A DNA stretch of 64,000 bases, from assembly GCA_043101615.1 (NCBI GenBank), contig JBICID010000128.1, positions 7,768 to 71,767 of the forward strand. Direction: 5' to 3'. The notes beneath the pieces are model-generated. The model saw nothing but the letters and a program-made list of their open reading frames with translations. It did not search any database and was not told the origin of the DNA. The position numbers and the translations under genes are program-made. The stretch comes from JBLHKT01 sp043101615 (GTDB lineage Bacteria; Planctomycetota; Phycisphaerae; Phycisphaerales; UBA1924). The first letter of the stretch is position 1, and the number at the start of each line of letters is the position of its first letter. Positions 7,783-17,040 of this stretch are shown in pieces.

Positions 7783-9200
7783 GTGCCCACGCCCCGACCG
7801 AGTCCGAGATCGGGGCCTCGCTCGGGCGCCTGTTCGAGTGGCTCCGCATCCCGTCGGTGAGCACCGACCCGGCATATCGGGGCGACTGCCGGCGCGCCGC
7901 GGAGTGGGCCCGTGAGCACTTGTCAGAGTCCGGCTTCGCGGCCGAACTGCGTGAGACGGGCGAGGTCGGCGGGGACGGGGTCGGCGCCGGGCACCCGATC
8001 GTGTGGGCGACCTCCGACGCGGGGGAGGGGTACACCGGCCCGCACGTGCTGTTCTACGGGCACTACGACGTGCAGCCGCCCGAACCCCTGGACCTCTGGC
8101 GCAGCCCGCCCTTCGAGCCAGTGCTCGAAGACGGCGAGCACGGCCAGCGGATCGTGGCCCGCGGCGCGTGCGACGACAAGGGGCAGGTGGCCGGGTTCCT
8201 GGAAGCGATGCGCCGCGTGTTCGAGCGGACCGGCGTCGCCGGCGGGGGCGTGCGCTACACGGTGCTGCTCGAGGGGGAGGAGGAGTCGGGATCGGTGAAC
8301 CTGGAGCGGTTCGTCGAGGCCCACACCGACGAGCTCGGGGCCTGCGACGTGTGCGTGATCTCGGACACCGGCATGCTGGGGCCGGGCAGGCCCGCGATCA
8401 CGTACGGGGTGCGCGGGCTGTGCTACACCGAGGTCACTCTGCACGGGCCGGACCAGGACCTGCACTCGGGCATGTGGGGCGGCAAGGTGCCCAACCCCAT
8501 CAACGAGCTCGCGAAGGTGCTGGCGCAGCTGTGGGACAAAGACCGGCGCGTGACCGTGCCCGGGTTCTACGACTCGGTCCGCCCCGTCGGCGACGACGAG
8601 CGTGCGGCCTGGGCCTCGCTCGGTGTAGACGAGAACGCGGCGCTCAGGGGCATCGGGCTCGGGCCCGAAGGGGGCGTCGGCGAGACTGGTTTCGGCTTTA
8701 TCGAGCGCGAGTGGGCCCGCCCGACATGCGACATCAACGGCATCGTGGGCGGCTACACCGGGCACGGGGCCAAGACCGTCATCCCGGCGAAGGCGTCCGC
8801 GAAGGTGAGCTTCCGGCTGGTCGCAGACCAGAACCCCGACGACGTCCGGGACGCCTTCTTCGCCTGGCTGCAGGAACGGACCCCGCCCGGGTGCCGCTGG
8901 GACCTGCACGACCACGGCGGCGGCTGGCCCGCGACGGTCTCAACGGACTCGCCGACGCTGCAGGCGGCCCGGCGTGCCCTCAAGGCGGCCTCGGGGTCGG
9001 ACGCCGCCCTGATCAAGAGCGGGGGATCGATCCCCGTCGCGGGCCTGCTGAAGGCCGGGCTGGGCATCGATACCGTCTTCATGGGCTTCGGGCTGGAGGA
9101 CGACCGGGTCCACTCGCCCAACGAGAAGTTCGATCTGGCCTGCTTCGAGCTGGCCATCGCGGCGCACGAGCGTCTGGTCGAGGAACTCCGCCGGGGCTGA
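7779..9200 (+). CDS. M20 family dipeptidase/metallopeptidase
   Basis: A 473-residue di-zinc amidohydrolase of the M20 (CNDP-like dipeptidase) family. The metal ligands can be followed in order: FYGHYDVQP (His), ACDDKGQ (bridging Asp), LEGEEESGS (catalytic Glu and metal Glu), ISDTGM (Asp) and RVHSPNEKFDL (His). The lid domain, with VTLHGPDQDLHSGMWGG, sits in the middle, as in other M20C members. It is likely cytoplasmic and hydrolyses dipeptides or N-acyl amino acids. The GTG start overlaps the pilin-like stop by four bases. This is one of two M20 enzymes in the window; the other, at 25050, belongs to a different subfamily. Confidence 0.88.
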   Translation: MSAHAPTESEIGASLGRLFEWLRIPSVSTDPAYRGDCRRAAEWAREHLSESGFAAELRETGEVGGDGVGAGHPIVWATSDAGEGYTGPHVLFYGHYDVQPPEPLDLWRSPPFEPVLEDGEHGQRIVARGACDDKGQVAGFLEAMRRVFERTGVAGGGVRYTVLLEGEEESGSVNLERFVEAHTDELGACDVCVISDTGMLGPGRPAITYGVRGLCYTEVTLHGPDQDLHSGMWGGKVPNPINELAKVLAQLWDKDRRVTVPGFYDSVRPVGDDERAAWASLGVDENAALRGIGLGPEGGVGETGFGFIEREWARPTCDINGIVGGYTGHGAKTVIPAKASAKVSFRLVADQNPDDVRDAFFAWLQERTPPGCRWDLHDHGGGWPATVSTDSPTLQAARRALKAASGSDAALIKSGGSIPVAGLLKAGLGIDTVFMGFGLEDDRVHSPNEKFDLACFELAIAAHERLVEELRRG

Positions 9201-9217
9201 GGGCCCGGGCCGTGGGC

Positions 9218-9487
9218 TCACTCGCCGGGCAGGGCCTCGCCGACCTCGATGGGCTCGGCAGGCCCGTCGTCGAGGATGTCCACCTCGCCGATGTCCTCGG
9301 GGTCGATCTCGCCCTTGGCGACCCGCATGAGCTGGAGCTGGTACTTGTAGCGGAGGCGCTCGACCTCGCACCGGATGTCCCAGAAGGCGGACTCGGTGCG
9401 GAGCACGCCTGCCACGGTGTGCAGGATCGCGAGCGCGGCCGCGCCCATGATCAGCAGCAACGCCAGAATCTCCGGGGAGAAGCCCAT
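9218..9487 (-). CDS. Small membrane protein, unknown function
   Basis: An 89-residue protein with one N-terminal membrane helix (about residues 7-27, LALLLIMGAAALAILHTVAG) and an amphipathic stretch WDIRCEVERLRYKYQLQLMR likely to form a coiled coil. The tail is strongly acidic (EIDPEDIGEVDILDD). No family is recognised. It converges on the M20 gene with a 17-base gap and lies divergent from the 860-residue membrane protein. Confidence 0.6.
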   Translation of the reverse strand: MGFSPEILALLLIMGAAALAILHTVAGVLRTESAFWDIRCEVERLRYKYQLQLMRVAKGEIDPEDIGEVDILDDGPAEPIEVGEALPGE

Positions 9488-9555
9488 GCCGTGTCGATCG
9501 GCTCAGAAAGTGCCGGACTTGACCCGAACCCCCGTCGCGGGCAGGAACGTATACG

Positions 9556-12138
9556 ATGCCGAACGATTCCCGCGTGAGGACCGACTCCGTGCCCCGACCT
9601 CTGATCCGAATCCTGTTGGCGTTGCTGCTGGGCGTGGCGGGGGTGACGGCCCCGGCGCAGGACGTGGGGACGGACGATTTCGACGGTGATGAGCCGGGCT
9701 TCGGCGTGCCCGAGACCGGGGAGGGGGAGATCGAGCTGGAGGTGGCTCGGTTCGGGGTGGGCAACGTGTCGCGCCCGGGGTCGTGGATCGGCGTGCTGGT
9801 GACGGTCCGCGACCTGGAACTGACGCAGCGGAACGTGCTCCTGCGAATCGCGGGGTCCGACCCGGACGGCGACGAGCTGCTGATGGACCGGGTCGTGACG
9901 ACCAACCCCGGCGTGGGTGGCGGTCGCCAGTCGTTCTGGCTCTACACCAAGCTGGCGTACGACATCGACCGGACCGAGCCGATCACGGTGCGGGCCTACG
10001 AGGCGACCGAGTCCGGGGCCGACCTGGAGGAGGACCTGGGCTATTCCCCCGGGCGTCTGCTAGGCTCGACCATGCACATCCCGCAGAACGGGATGGTGAG
10101 CCTGACCACGGGGCTGTACGGGGTGGTGGGGCAGCTCCCGCTCGGGCTCAACGCGTACGGCGTGACGCCCCAGCAGAGCGACTACCCGCTGTCCTCGCAC
10201 GAGCTCACGCGCGTCGTGGACGGGCTGACGACGGACACCCTCCCGGACGCCTGGCAGGGGCTGTACCCGTTCGACGTGCTGGTGTGGGGTGGCACGATCG
10301 GGGCTGGGCGCGACCCCGGGGCCCTGAACACCGCCCAGGCCAACGCGATCGCGGAGTGGGTGCGGCGCGGCGGGCACTTCATGATCGTCCTCCCGAGCGC
10401 GGGGCAGGAGTGGACGGCGTCGGAGGGCAACCCGCTGGTGGACCTGGACCTCTTGCCGCGTGCCTCTGTCGAGCGGCGTGAGGGCGTGGACCTTGAGCCG
10501 TACCGCGACCTGCTGACGCGCAGCCCGAACGTGCCGCTTCCCGCGTCCGCGACGGTGCACGTGTTCGAGCCGGCGGACGACGCCGAGCCCGGCGAGGCCG
10601 ACGCGATCCTGAGCGGGCCGGACGGGGACTGCGTGGTCATGCGACGGCGGGTGGGGCTGGGTGCGGTGACGGTGATCGGGATGGATTTCGAGATCGCGAT
10701 GTTCCGCGACACGCGCGTGGCCCGCCCGCGCGTGCTGCCGGAGGCCGAGACGTTCTGGAACCGGGTGCTGGGGCGTCGCGGGGCGGCCTCGGCGGTCGAC
10801 GGGGCGACGGCGGGGTTCCCGTCCTCGCGACAGATCGGGCCGCGCCGGGCGCGGGTGTTCGACGACGCGATCTCGGGCGAGATCGCCAAGTCTGGCACGG
10901 CGCTGCAGGGGTTGCTGCTGGCGGTGGTGCTGTTCTTCGTGTTCTGGATCGTGGCCGGGCCGGGCGGGTTCGCGCTGCTTGCCCAGGCGAAGCTGAAGCG
11001 GATGGCGTGGGTCGGGTTCCTGGCGGTCACGGGCGTGTTCACGCTGGTGGCGTGGACCGGGGCGCTGCTGATGCGTCCCAAGTCGGTGGACGCGTCGCAC
11101 GTCTCGATGACACTCCAGGTGCACGGCGAGCCGATCGAGCGGACACGCTCGTGGGTGAACGTGCTGGTGCCCAAGTACGGCACGGCGCGGATCGAGCTCG
11201 ACGGGGACGCCGAGGGCGGCACGCGCGCCGGGGGGGGGCTGATCGCGCCGTGGTCGCCCGCGACGTCGGACCTGGTCACGACGCAGTCCTTCCCGGACAA
11301 CCGGTCGTACCGGGCCTCGGCCCGCTCGCCCGACGCGATGCGCGTGCCCGCCCGCCAGACCGTCAAGCAGTTCGAGATCGACTGGGCGGGCGAGCGTCGG
11401 ATGGGGAGCATCCGGGTGCAGTCGGCCCCCGGGGACGAGCCGCGCCTGAACCTGGTGTACGACGAGCAGCGGAGCTGGCACTACCTCGAGGGGGAGCTGG
11501 TCCACGACTTCCCGTCGGACCTGACCGAGGTCAAGATCATCCTCGTGCAGCGTCTGGACCCGATCCGTCCCCGCTTCTCGCCCGCGGACAGCTACGCGAA
11601 CGTGCAGATCTTCACGCTGGGAAACACGCCCTGGCAGCCCGACCGGGCCCTGTCGTTGCAATCGCTCACGAACCCGGCCGGAACGATTCCGCGCGACGGC
11701 CTGCGGGGTGACACAACACTGATGGACCTGCTGGAGCGCGGCAAGGACATGGGGTACGGGGCCGGGGTGACAGGCGGCGGGTCCGTGTTGGCCCAGTACT
11801 CGGCCCTGTGGGTGCTCAGCCAGTTGCCCCCGGCGGAGTTCATCGATCGAGACGACGGGGACTTGGTCGCCCTGCGCCGCATGACGCACGGGCTGGACGT
11901 GGGGCGGTGGTTCGCCCGCCCGTGCGTGATCGTGCTGGCCCAGTGCACTACGCAGACACGCGACCCGGAGCGGGCCAACCCCGTGCCACTGCTGGTGGAC
12001 GGTCGGGCGGCCCCGATGACGGGTCGCAGCATCGTCGCGTGGGTGTACCCGCTGCCCTCCGACCCGCCGGAGTGGAACCCCCAGACCCCGGGCGCGGGCG
12101 AGGGGACGGCGCAGGGCACCACGGGGGACGAGATTTGA
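9556..12138 (+). CDS. Large membrane protein with amidotransferase-like (GldG-like) luminal domain
   Basis: An 860-residue envelope protein. It has an N-terminal signal helix (LIRILLALLLGVAGVTAPAQ), a beta-rich domain, a segment reminiscent of a class I amidotransferase-like fold (FDVLVWGGTIGAG, then EWVRRGGHFMIVLP), two membrane helices (GLLLAVVLFFVFWIVAGPGG and the helix around VGFLAVTGVFTLVAW), and a C-terminal soluble domain. No catalytic triad is recognised. A GTG at 9589, preceded by GAGGA, would start exactly at the signal peptide and is a good alternative to the ATG at 9556. An ABC ATPase follows after 52 bases. The arrangement resembles auxiliary parts of Gld-type transporters, but this is inference. 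Confidence 0.65.
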   Translation: MPNDSRVRTDSVPRPLIRILLALLLGVAGVTAPAQDVGTDDFDGDEPGFGVPETGEGEIELEVARFGVGNVSRPGSWIGVLVTVRDLELTQRNVLLRIAGSDPDGDELLMDRVVTTNPGVGGGRQSFWLYTKLAYDIDRTEPITVRAYEATESGADLEEDLGYSPGRLLGSTMHIPQNGMVSLTTGLYGVVGQLPLGLNAYGVTPQQSDYPLSSHELTRVVDGLTTDTLPDAWQGLYPFDVLVWGGTIGAGRDPGALNTAQANAIAEWVRRGGHFMIVLPSAGQEWTASEGNPLVDLDLLPRASVERREGVDLEPYRDLLTRSPNVPLPASATVHVFEPADDAEPGEADAILSGPDGDCVVMRRRVGLGAVTVIGMDFEIAMFRDTRVARPRVLPEAETFWNRVLGRRGAASAVDGATAGFPSSRQIGPRRARVFDDAISGEIAKSGTALQGLLLAVVLFFVFWIVAGPGGFALLAQAKLKRMAWVGFLAVTGVFTLVAWTGALLMRPKSVDASHVSMTLQVHGEPIERTRSWVNVLVPKYGTARIELDGDAEGGTRAGGGLIAPWSPATSDLVTTQSFPDNRSYRASARSPDAMRVPARQTVKQFEIDWAGERRMGSIRVQSAPGDEPRLNLVYDEQRSWHYLEGELVHDFPSDLTEVKIILVQRLDPIRPRFSPADSYANVQIFTLGNTPWQPDRALSLQSLTNPAGTIPRDGLRGDTTLMDLLERGKDMGYGAGVTGGGSVLAQYSALWVLSQLPPAEFIDRDDGDLVALRRMTHGLDVGRWFARPCVIVLAQCTTQTRDPERANPVPLLVDGRAAPMTGRSIVAWVYPLPSDPPEWNPQTPGAGEGTAQGTTGDEI

Positions 12139-12190
12139 TCGTGGGGCGACGAGGACCGATCCCGGTCGACCGGGCAGGGAGCACAGCACC

Positions 12191-13156
12191 GTGGCGATGA
12201 TCGAGACCATCAACCTGACCAAGCGCTACGGCGAGCTCGCGGCGCTGAACAACCTCAACCTGACGATCCAGGACGGGGACTGCTTCGGCTTCATCGGTCC
12301 CAACGGCGCCGGCAAAACGACCACCATCAAGATCCTCGCGACGCTGCTCAAGCCATCCTCCGGGCAGGCCCAGATCGCCGGGCTGACGGTGGGGTACCAG
12401 AACCGCCAGATCCGCCCGCTCATCGGGTACGTGCCCGATTTCATGGGCGCGTACGAGGACATGGTGGTGTACGAGTACCTGGAGTTCTTCGCCGCGGCGT
12501 ACAACATCAACGGCCCGCAGCGCAAGAAGGTCGTGGCCGACGTGCTGGAGCTGACGGACCTGGGCTACAAGCAGACGGCCGAGGTGAACTCGCTGTCGCG
12601 CGGCATGCAGCAGCGACTGTCCATCGCGCGCGTGCTGCTGCACGATCCCAAGGTGCTGCTGATGGACGAGCCCGCCTCGGGCCTGGACCCCCGCGCCCGC
12701 ATCGAGATCCGCGAGCTGCTCAAGGAGCTCAAGAAGATGGGCAAGACCATCCTGATCTCCAGCCACATCCTGCACGAGCTGGCGGAGCTGTGCAACGTGG
12801 TCGGCATCATCGAGCGCGGGCAGCTCCTGTTCAGCGGCACCGTGGACGACGTGCTCCGCAAGGCCAAGGTCGGCCACATCGTGCACGTGCAGGTGGCCGA
12901 CCGGACCGAGGCCGCGGCGGAGTCGATCAAGCGGGTCCCGGGGGTCAAGACGGTCCAGATCGTGGACGGTGACGGGACGTTCACCGGGGGCGGGTCGCGC
13001 CGCGTGATCCACGTCGGGTACGAGGACCCACGGGCGGACGTGACCGACCTCCCGAACATCCTGATGAACGAGGGGTACCGGATCTCGGCGTTCCACGAGG
13101 AGAACGTGAACCTGGAGACGGCGTTCATGCGTCTGACCAAGGGGCTGGTGCAGTAG
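12191..13156 (+). CDS. ABC transporter ATP-binding protein (NatA/GldA-like)
   Basis: A 321-residue ATPase. Walker A is GPNGAGKTT, the signature is LSRGMQQRLSI and Walker B plus D-loop is VLLMDEPASGLDP; the switch histidine is in LISSHILHE. Residues beyond about 225 form the extra C-terminal domain seen in drug- or lipid-export ATPases of the CcmA/NatA/GldA class. No permease gene lies beside it; the upstream 860-residue membrane protein has only two or three helices and is not a normal permease. The start is GTG at 12191, with ATG at 12197 possible. AGGGAG lies about ten bases upstream. Confidence 0.88.
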   Translation: MAMIETINLTKRYGELAALNNLNLTIQDGDCFGFIGPNGAGKTTTIKILATLLKPSSGQAQIAGLTVGYQNRQIRPLIGYVPDFMGAYEDMVVYEYLEFFAAAYNINGPQRKKVVADVLELTDLGYKQTAEVNSLSRGMQQRLSIARVLLHDPKVLLMDEPASGLDPRARIEIRELLKELKKMGKTILISSHILHELAELCNVVGIIERGQLLFSGTVDDVLRKAKVGHIVHVQVADRTEAAAESIKRVPGVKTVQIVDGDGTFTGGGSRRVIHVGYEDPRADVTDLPNILMNEGYRISAFHEENVNLETAFMRLTKGLVQ

Positions 13157-13247
13157 CGTCCCGCGTCGCACGCGTGCCCTCCGATCGCCCCGCCCCGTCC
13201 GGCCCGCCTCTCACGCGGGTTTCCCGCCACCGTGGGGGCTTGCCGCG

Positions 13248-13254
13248 GTAGACT
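13248..13254 (+). promoter_or_regulatory. -10-like element GTAGACT
   Basis: GTAGACT lies 30 bases before the prolyl oligopeptidase start in the only intergenic stretch between the ABC ATPase and this gene. It fits a TAnnnT -10 box; no -35 sequence is recognisable. Confidence 0.3.
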
Positions 13255-13283
13255 GTTGGACCCATCCGCGAGGAGAATCCCCC

Positions 13284-15473
13284 ATGAAGCAGTGCCTGCG
13301 AATCGCGTTCGTTCTTCCGATGGCCGTGTGCGGGCTGGCGCAGGCCGACCCGCCGCAGACCGAGACGCGCGAGGTGGTGGAGTCGATCCACGGCGTCGAG
13401 ATCCGGGACCCGTACCGGTGGCTGGAGGGCGACAACACGGACCCCAAGAACATGGGCAGGCTCACCCCGGAGGTGACCTCGTGGACCGACCGGCAGAACG
13501 CCTACACGCGCGAGGTGCTGGACGGTCTGCAGCCGATGCGGGGGCGGCTCGAGGACCGGCTGCGTGAGCTGATGGAGGTGCCCTCGATCGGCACGCCGCG
13601 CGCCCACGGCACGCGCTACTTCATGAGCCGTCGCGAGGGGTCGCAGGCGCAGTCGGTGCACTACGTGCGCGAGGGGCTGGAGGGCGAGGAGCGCGTGCTG
13701 CTCGACCCGATGGACATCGACCCGAGCGGGCTGACGACGATCAGCTGGACCGCGCCGAACGAGGACGGCTCGCTGATGGCGTTCGGCATGTACGCCTCGG
13801 GCGACGAGAACTCGACGCTGTACGTGATGGACGTGGACACGGGGGTGTGGCTGGCCGAGGAGATCCCGGGGAAGGTGGGCTTCGCGGGCTGGGACGCGGA
13901 CAGCGAGGGGTTCTTCTACTCGCGCCTGGAGGACCTGGACAACCCGTACTCCTCGCAGTTCTTCCACCACGACCTTGGGACGCACCACTCGCAGGACACG
14001 CTGCTGTTCGCCCAGCAGGACATCGGGTTCTTCTACGCCGACATGGGCTACGAGACCGAGAAGCTCGAGTACCTCAAGAACACCTGGGGCCCCTTCGGGG
14101 CGCCCAGCGAGGACGGGCGCTGGCTGCTGGTCGGATACTGGACCGGGACCAACGGCGTGGACCTGTGGATGTCGGACCTGGACGCGTGGCGCCGCACCGG
14201 CGAGCTCGAGCTCGTCCCGATGGTGATCGGCCAGACCGGGCGCCCGGGCTCGATGCACTACGACGGCGACACGCTGTACATGGAGACCACCATCGGCTCG
14301 ACGAGGGGGCGCGTCGTCGCGATCGACCTGCACGAACCCGCGATCGAGAACTGGGTGGACGTCGTCCCCGAGGACCCGGCGCTGGTGCTCTCGGGCGTGT
14401 CCTTCGCGCGCGGCATCATGGCGGCGGATTACATGGAGGACGCCAAGACCCGCATCAAGCTCTACACCTACGACGGCGAGTCCCTGGGCGACCTGGAGCT
14501 CCCGGGCATCGGCTCGGCCGGGCTGACCGCGTTCGACGACCGGACCGAGGCCTTCCTGGGCTTCAGCAGCTACAACATGCCCTACTCGATCTACAGGGTG
14601 GACCTGGCGACCGGCGAGCGGTCGCTCTGGGCCCGCCCGGACGTGCCGGTCGACCCGGACATCCTGGAGGTCAAGCAGGTCTGGTACGAGAGCAAGGACG
14701 GGACCAAGATCCCGATGTTCGTCGTGCACAAGAAGGGCCTGAGCCTGGACGGCAACAACCCGACCATCCTGTACGGCTACGGCGGGTTCGACATCTCCAT
14801 GACCCCCGGCTTCAGCGCCACCATGTTCCCGTGGTACGAGAACGGCGGCGTGTACGCGGTCGCCAACCTGCGGGGCGGCGGCGAGTACGGCAAGGCCTGG
14901 CACGAGGCGGGCATGCTCGAGAACAAGCAGAACGTGTTCGACGACTTCATCGCCGCGGGCGAGTGGCTCGTCGAGAACGGGTACACCAAGCCCGAGCGTC
15001 TTGGCATCTGGGGCGGCTCCAACGGCGGGCTGCTGACCGGGGCCGCGGTGACGCAACGCCCGGACCTGTTCGCGGCCGCGATCTCCGCGGTGCCCCTGCT
15101 CGACATGCTGCGCTACCAGGACTTCCTGATGGCGCGGTACTGGGTGCCCGAGTACGGCAGCGCCGAGAACCCCGAGCAGTTCGAGTTCATCAAGGCCTAC
15201 TCGCCCTACCACAACATCAAGCCGGGGACCAAGTACCCCGCGGTGCTGTTCACCGCCGGCGAGAACGACACGCGCGTCCACCCGATGCACGCCCGCAAAA
15301 TGGCCGCGGCGATGCAGGCCGCGACCGCCAGCAACCAGGAGGCCGACCCGATCCTGCTGTGGGTGGACCGGGACTCGGGCCACGGCCAGGGCAAGCCCCT
15401 GCACCTGCGGATCCGCGACCGGGCGGACCAGCTCATCTTCTTCATGTGGCAGACGGGGATGCTGAGCGAGTGA
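13284..15473 (+). CDS. Prolyl oligopeptidase, S9A family, exported
   Basis: A 729-residue serine peptidase that cleaves short peptides after proline. An N-terminal signal peptide (about residues 1-22) sends it out of the cytoplasm. A beta-propeller spans about residues 80-440. The alpha/beta-hydrolase domain carries the triad: S579 in WGGSNGGL, D662 in GENDTRV and H700 in DSGHGQGK. The N-terminal DPYRWLEG is typical of the family. A strong GAGGAGAA Shine-Dalgarno precedes the ATG. It ends 48 bases before rtcB, with no obvious functional link. Confidence 0.94.
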   Translation: MKQCLRIAFVLPMAVCGLAQADPPQTETREVVESIHGVEIRDPYRWLEGDNTDPKNMGRLTPEVTSWTDRQNAYTREVLDGLQPMRGRLEDRLRELMEVPSIGTPRAHGTRYFMSRREGSQAQSVHYVREGLEGEERVLLDPMDIDPSGLTTISWTAPNEDGSLMAFGMYASGDENSTLYVMDVDTGVWLAEEIPGKVGFAGWDADSEGFFYSRLEDLDNPYSSQFFHHDLGTHHSQDTLLFAQQDIGFFYADMGYETEKLEYLKNTWGPFGAPSEDGRWLLVGYWTGTNGVDLWMSDLDAWRRTGELELVPMVIGQTGRPGSMHYDGDTLYMETTIGSTRGRVVAIDLHEPAIENWVDVVPEDPALVLSGVSFARGIMAADYMEDAKTRIKLYTYDGESLGDLELPGIGSAGLTAFDDRTEAFLGFSSYNMPYSIYRVDLATGERSLWARPDVPVDPDILEVKQVWYESKDGTKIPMFVVHKKGLSLDGNNPTILYGYGGFDISMTPGFSATMFPWYENGGVYAVANLRGGGEYGKAWHEAGMLENKQNVFDDFIAAGEWLVENGYTKPERLGIWGGSNGGLLTGAAVTQRPDLFAAAISAVPLLDMLRYQDFLMARYWVPEYGSAENPEQFEFIKAYSPYHNIKPGTKYPAVLFTAGENDTRVHPMHARKMAAAMQAATASNQEADPILLWVDRDSGHGQGKPLHLRIRDRADQLIFFMWQTGMLSE

Positions 15474-15521
15474 CACCGGGCTTCGGAACGGCTCCGAAGA
15501 CCCGCGAGGAGATTCGGGGCG

Positions 15522-16955
15522 ATGAAGAAGCGTGAGTTGACCAATCTGGGCGTGCCGCGCGGTGCCGCCATGGACGCCTGCGTGGCGATCCTGTCCGAGC
15601 ACCGCCCGAAGCGTGAATCGGCCCGGGAGGCCATTGCCACGGTCCTCGCGAACCCGGAATCTGGCACCGAGGACCCCGTCTGGGGCCCACTCGCCTCGGC
15701 GTTGCTGGCCTCGCCCCCGGTGATGGCGCTGCGATCCGAGCCGGTGCCGATGCGGGCCTGGGGGCGGATAGGCGAGGACATCGATCCCGAGTCGGCCAAG
15801 CAGGCCCGCAACGCGTGCGAATTGCCCATCGCGGCCGCGGGCGCACTGATGCCGGACGCCCACGTGGGATACGGGCTGCCGATCGGCGGCGTACTGGCGA
15901 CGCGCGGGGCGGTGATCCCGTACGCGGTGGGGGTGGACATCGCGTGCCGCATGAAGCTGACCGTGTTCGATGCGCCGCCCGAACTGCTCGAGTCTGACGC
16001 GGGGCGAGGACGCCTCGGGGACGCGATAGAAAAAGAGACCCGCTTCGGTATGGGCGCCAGCTTTGGTGGCAAGGGCAACCGCGACGCCCGCCCGCGCGAG
16101 CACGCCGTGCTGGACGAGGACTGGACGATCTCGCCGATCACCGCCCGGGCCAAGGACAAGGCCCGTGTCCAGCTCGGCACCAGCGGCTCGGGCAACCACT
16201 TCGTCGAGTTCGGCACGCTGCACCTCGACGAGCGTGACGAGGACCTCGGGCTGGATCCGGGCACCTACCTCGCCCTGATGAGCCACTCCGGCTCGCGTGG
16301 GCCCGGGGCCGCGGTCTGCGGGCACTACTCCAAGCTGTCAATGGAGGCCCACCCGGAGCTGGAGGGCCCGCACCGGCACCTCGCGTGGCTGGACCTCGAC
16401 TCGGAGGCTGGCAGCGAGTACTGGGCCGCAATGAACCTGATGGGTCGATTCGCCAGCGCCAACCACGCGTGCATCCACGACGCCGTGGGGCGGGCGCTCG
16501 GCTTCCGGGCCCTGTCCACGGTCGAGAACCACCACAACTTCGCGTGGAAGGAGACGCACGACGTCGGCGAGGGGCCGGAAGAACTTATCGTGCACCGCAA
16601 GGGAGCGACCCCCGCCGGCTCAGGAGTGCTCGGCGTTATCCCCGGATCCATGGCCGACCCCGCATTCATCGTGCGCGGCAAGGGCGGCGAGGGCTCCCTC
16701 GACTCGGCCAGCCACGGCGCCGGGCGGGTCATGTCGCGCTCCAAGGCGCGCAACTCCTTCCGCTGGAACGACGTGCGCGATGAGCTCGCCAAACGCGGCG
16801 TGACCGTGCTCAGCGCCGGCATCGACGAGAATCCGTTTGTCTACAAGGACATACGCCGAGTGATGTCGCAGCAGCACGACCTGGTCGAGCCGATCGCGCG
16901 CTTCGAGCCGCGCCTGGTGAAGATGGCACCGGAGGGCGAGAAGGCTGAGGACTAG
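15522..16955 (+). CDS. RtcB-family RNA ligase (divergent clade)
   Basis: A 477-residue protein of the RtcB family, which joins 2',3'-cyclic phosphate or 3'-phosphate RNA ends to 5'-OH ends using GTP and Mn2+. Family motifs are MPDAHVGYGLPIGG, GTSGSGNHFVEF, MSHSGSRG, ENHHNFAW, IPGSMADPAFIV and SASHGAGR, where H398 is the expected guanylylation histidine. The metal-site motif reads GVDIACRM (C142 kept) instead of the usual GVDIGCGM, as in the RtcB2-like branch. No archease, RtcA or PrfH gene is nearby, so the role (tRNA splicing, or repair of cleaved RNA) is open. Its TAG stop lies inside ACTAGT, overlapping the stop of a degenerate top6A fragment on the other strand. Confidence 0.88.
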   Translation: MKKRELTNLGVPRGAAMDACVAILSEHRPKRESAREAIATVLANPESGTEDPVWGPLASALLASPPVMALRSEPVPMRAWGRIGEDIDPESAKQARNACELPIAAAGALMPDAHVGYGLPIGGVLATRGAVIPYAVGVDIACRMKLTVFDAPPELLESDAGRGRLGDAIEKETRFGMGASFGGKGNRDARPREHAVLDEDWTISPITARAKDKARVQLGTSGSGNHFVEFGTLHLDERDEDLGLDPGTYLALMSHSGSRGPGAAVCGHYSKLSMEAHPELEGPHRHLAWLDLDSEAGSEYWAAMNLMGRFASANHACIHDAVGRALGFRALSTVENHHNFAWKETHDVGEGPEELIVHRKGATPAGSGVLGVIPGSMADPAFIVRGKGGEGSLDSASHGAGRVMSRSKARNSFRWNDVRDELAKRGVTVLSAGIDENPFVYKDIRRVMSQQHDLVEPIARFEPRLVKMAPEGEKAED

Positions 16956-17040
16956 TTCAGCCAATTCTCCGCCGCCAGTATCTCCGGCACAAACCTCTTG
17001 GTCATCTAACTGATGTCCTTGGTATTCAGCAATCCGACCC
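16952..17040 (-). pseudogene. Degenerate duplicate of the top6A 3' end
   Basis: Read on the minus strand, this segment encodes TKDIS, an in-frame TAG, then MTKRFVPEILAAENWLN and a stop. The real top6A ends TKDISYVTETYVPERLAAEDWLN. An ungapped nucleotide comparison of 16956-17039 with 17634-17717 gives about 66 matches in 84 positions, counted by eye. Two identical stretches are CTCCGCCGCCAG and CTGATGTCCTT. Similarity fades upstream of about 17040. It is a non-coding remnant, separated from top6A by the DUF1877 gene, and resembles a gene 3' end displaced by an integrating element. Confidence 0.8.

Noticed and set aside
9519..9555. TTGACC followed by TATACG upstream of the 860-residue protein
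   Set aside because: The spacing is 25 bases, too long for a sigma-70-type promoter.
13125..16325. 1066-codon minus-strand frame opposite the oligopeptidase and rtcB
   Set aside because: Rich in Val, Arg, His and Asp with no recognisable domain, and fully antisense to two clear genes.
16951..16956. ACTAGT palindrome at the rtcB stop as a possible regulatory site
   Set aside because: It is explained by the overlap of the rtcB TAG and the TAG of the degenerate top6A fragment on the other strand.
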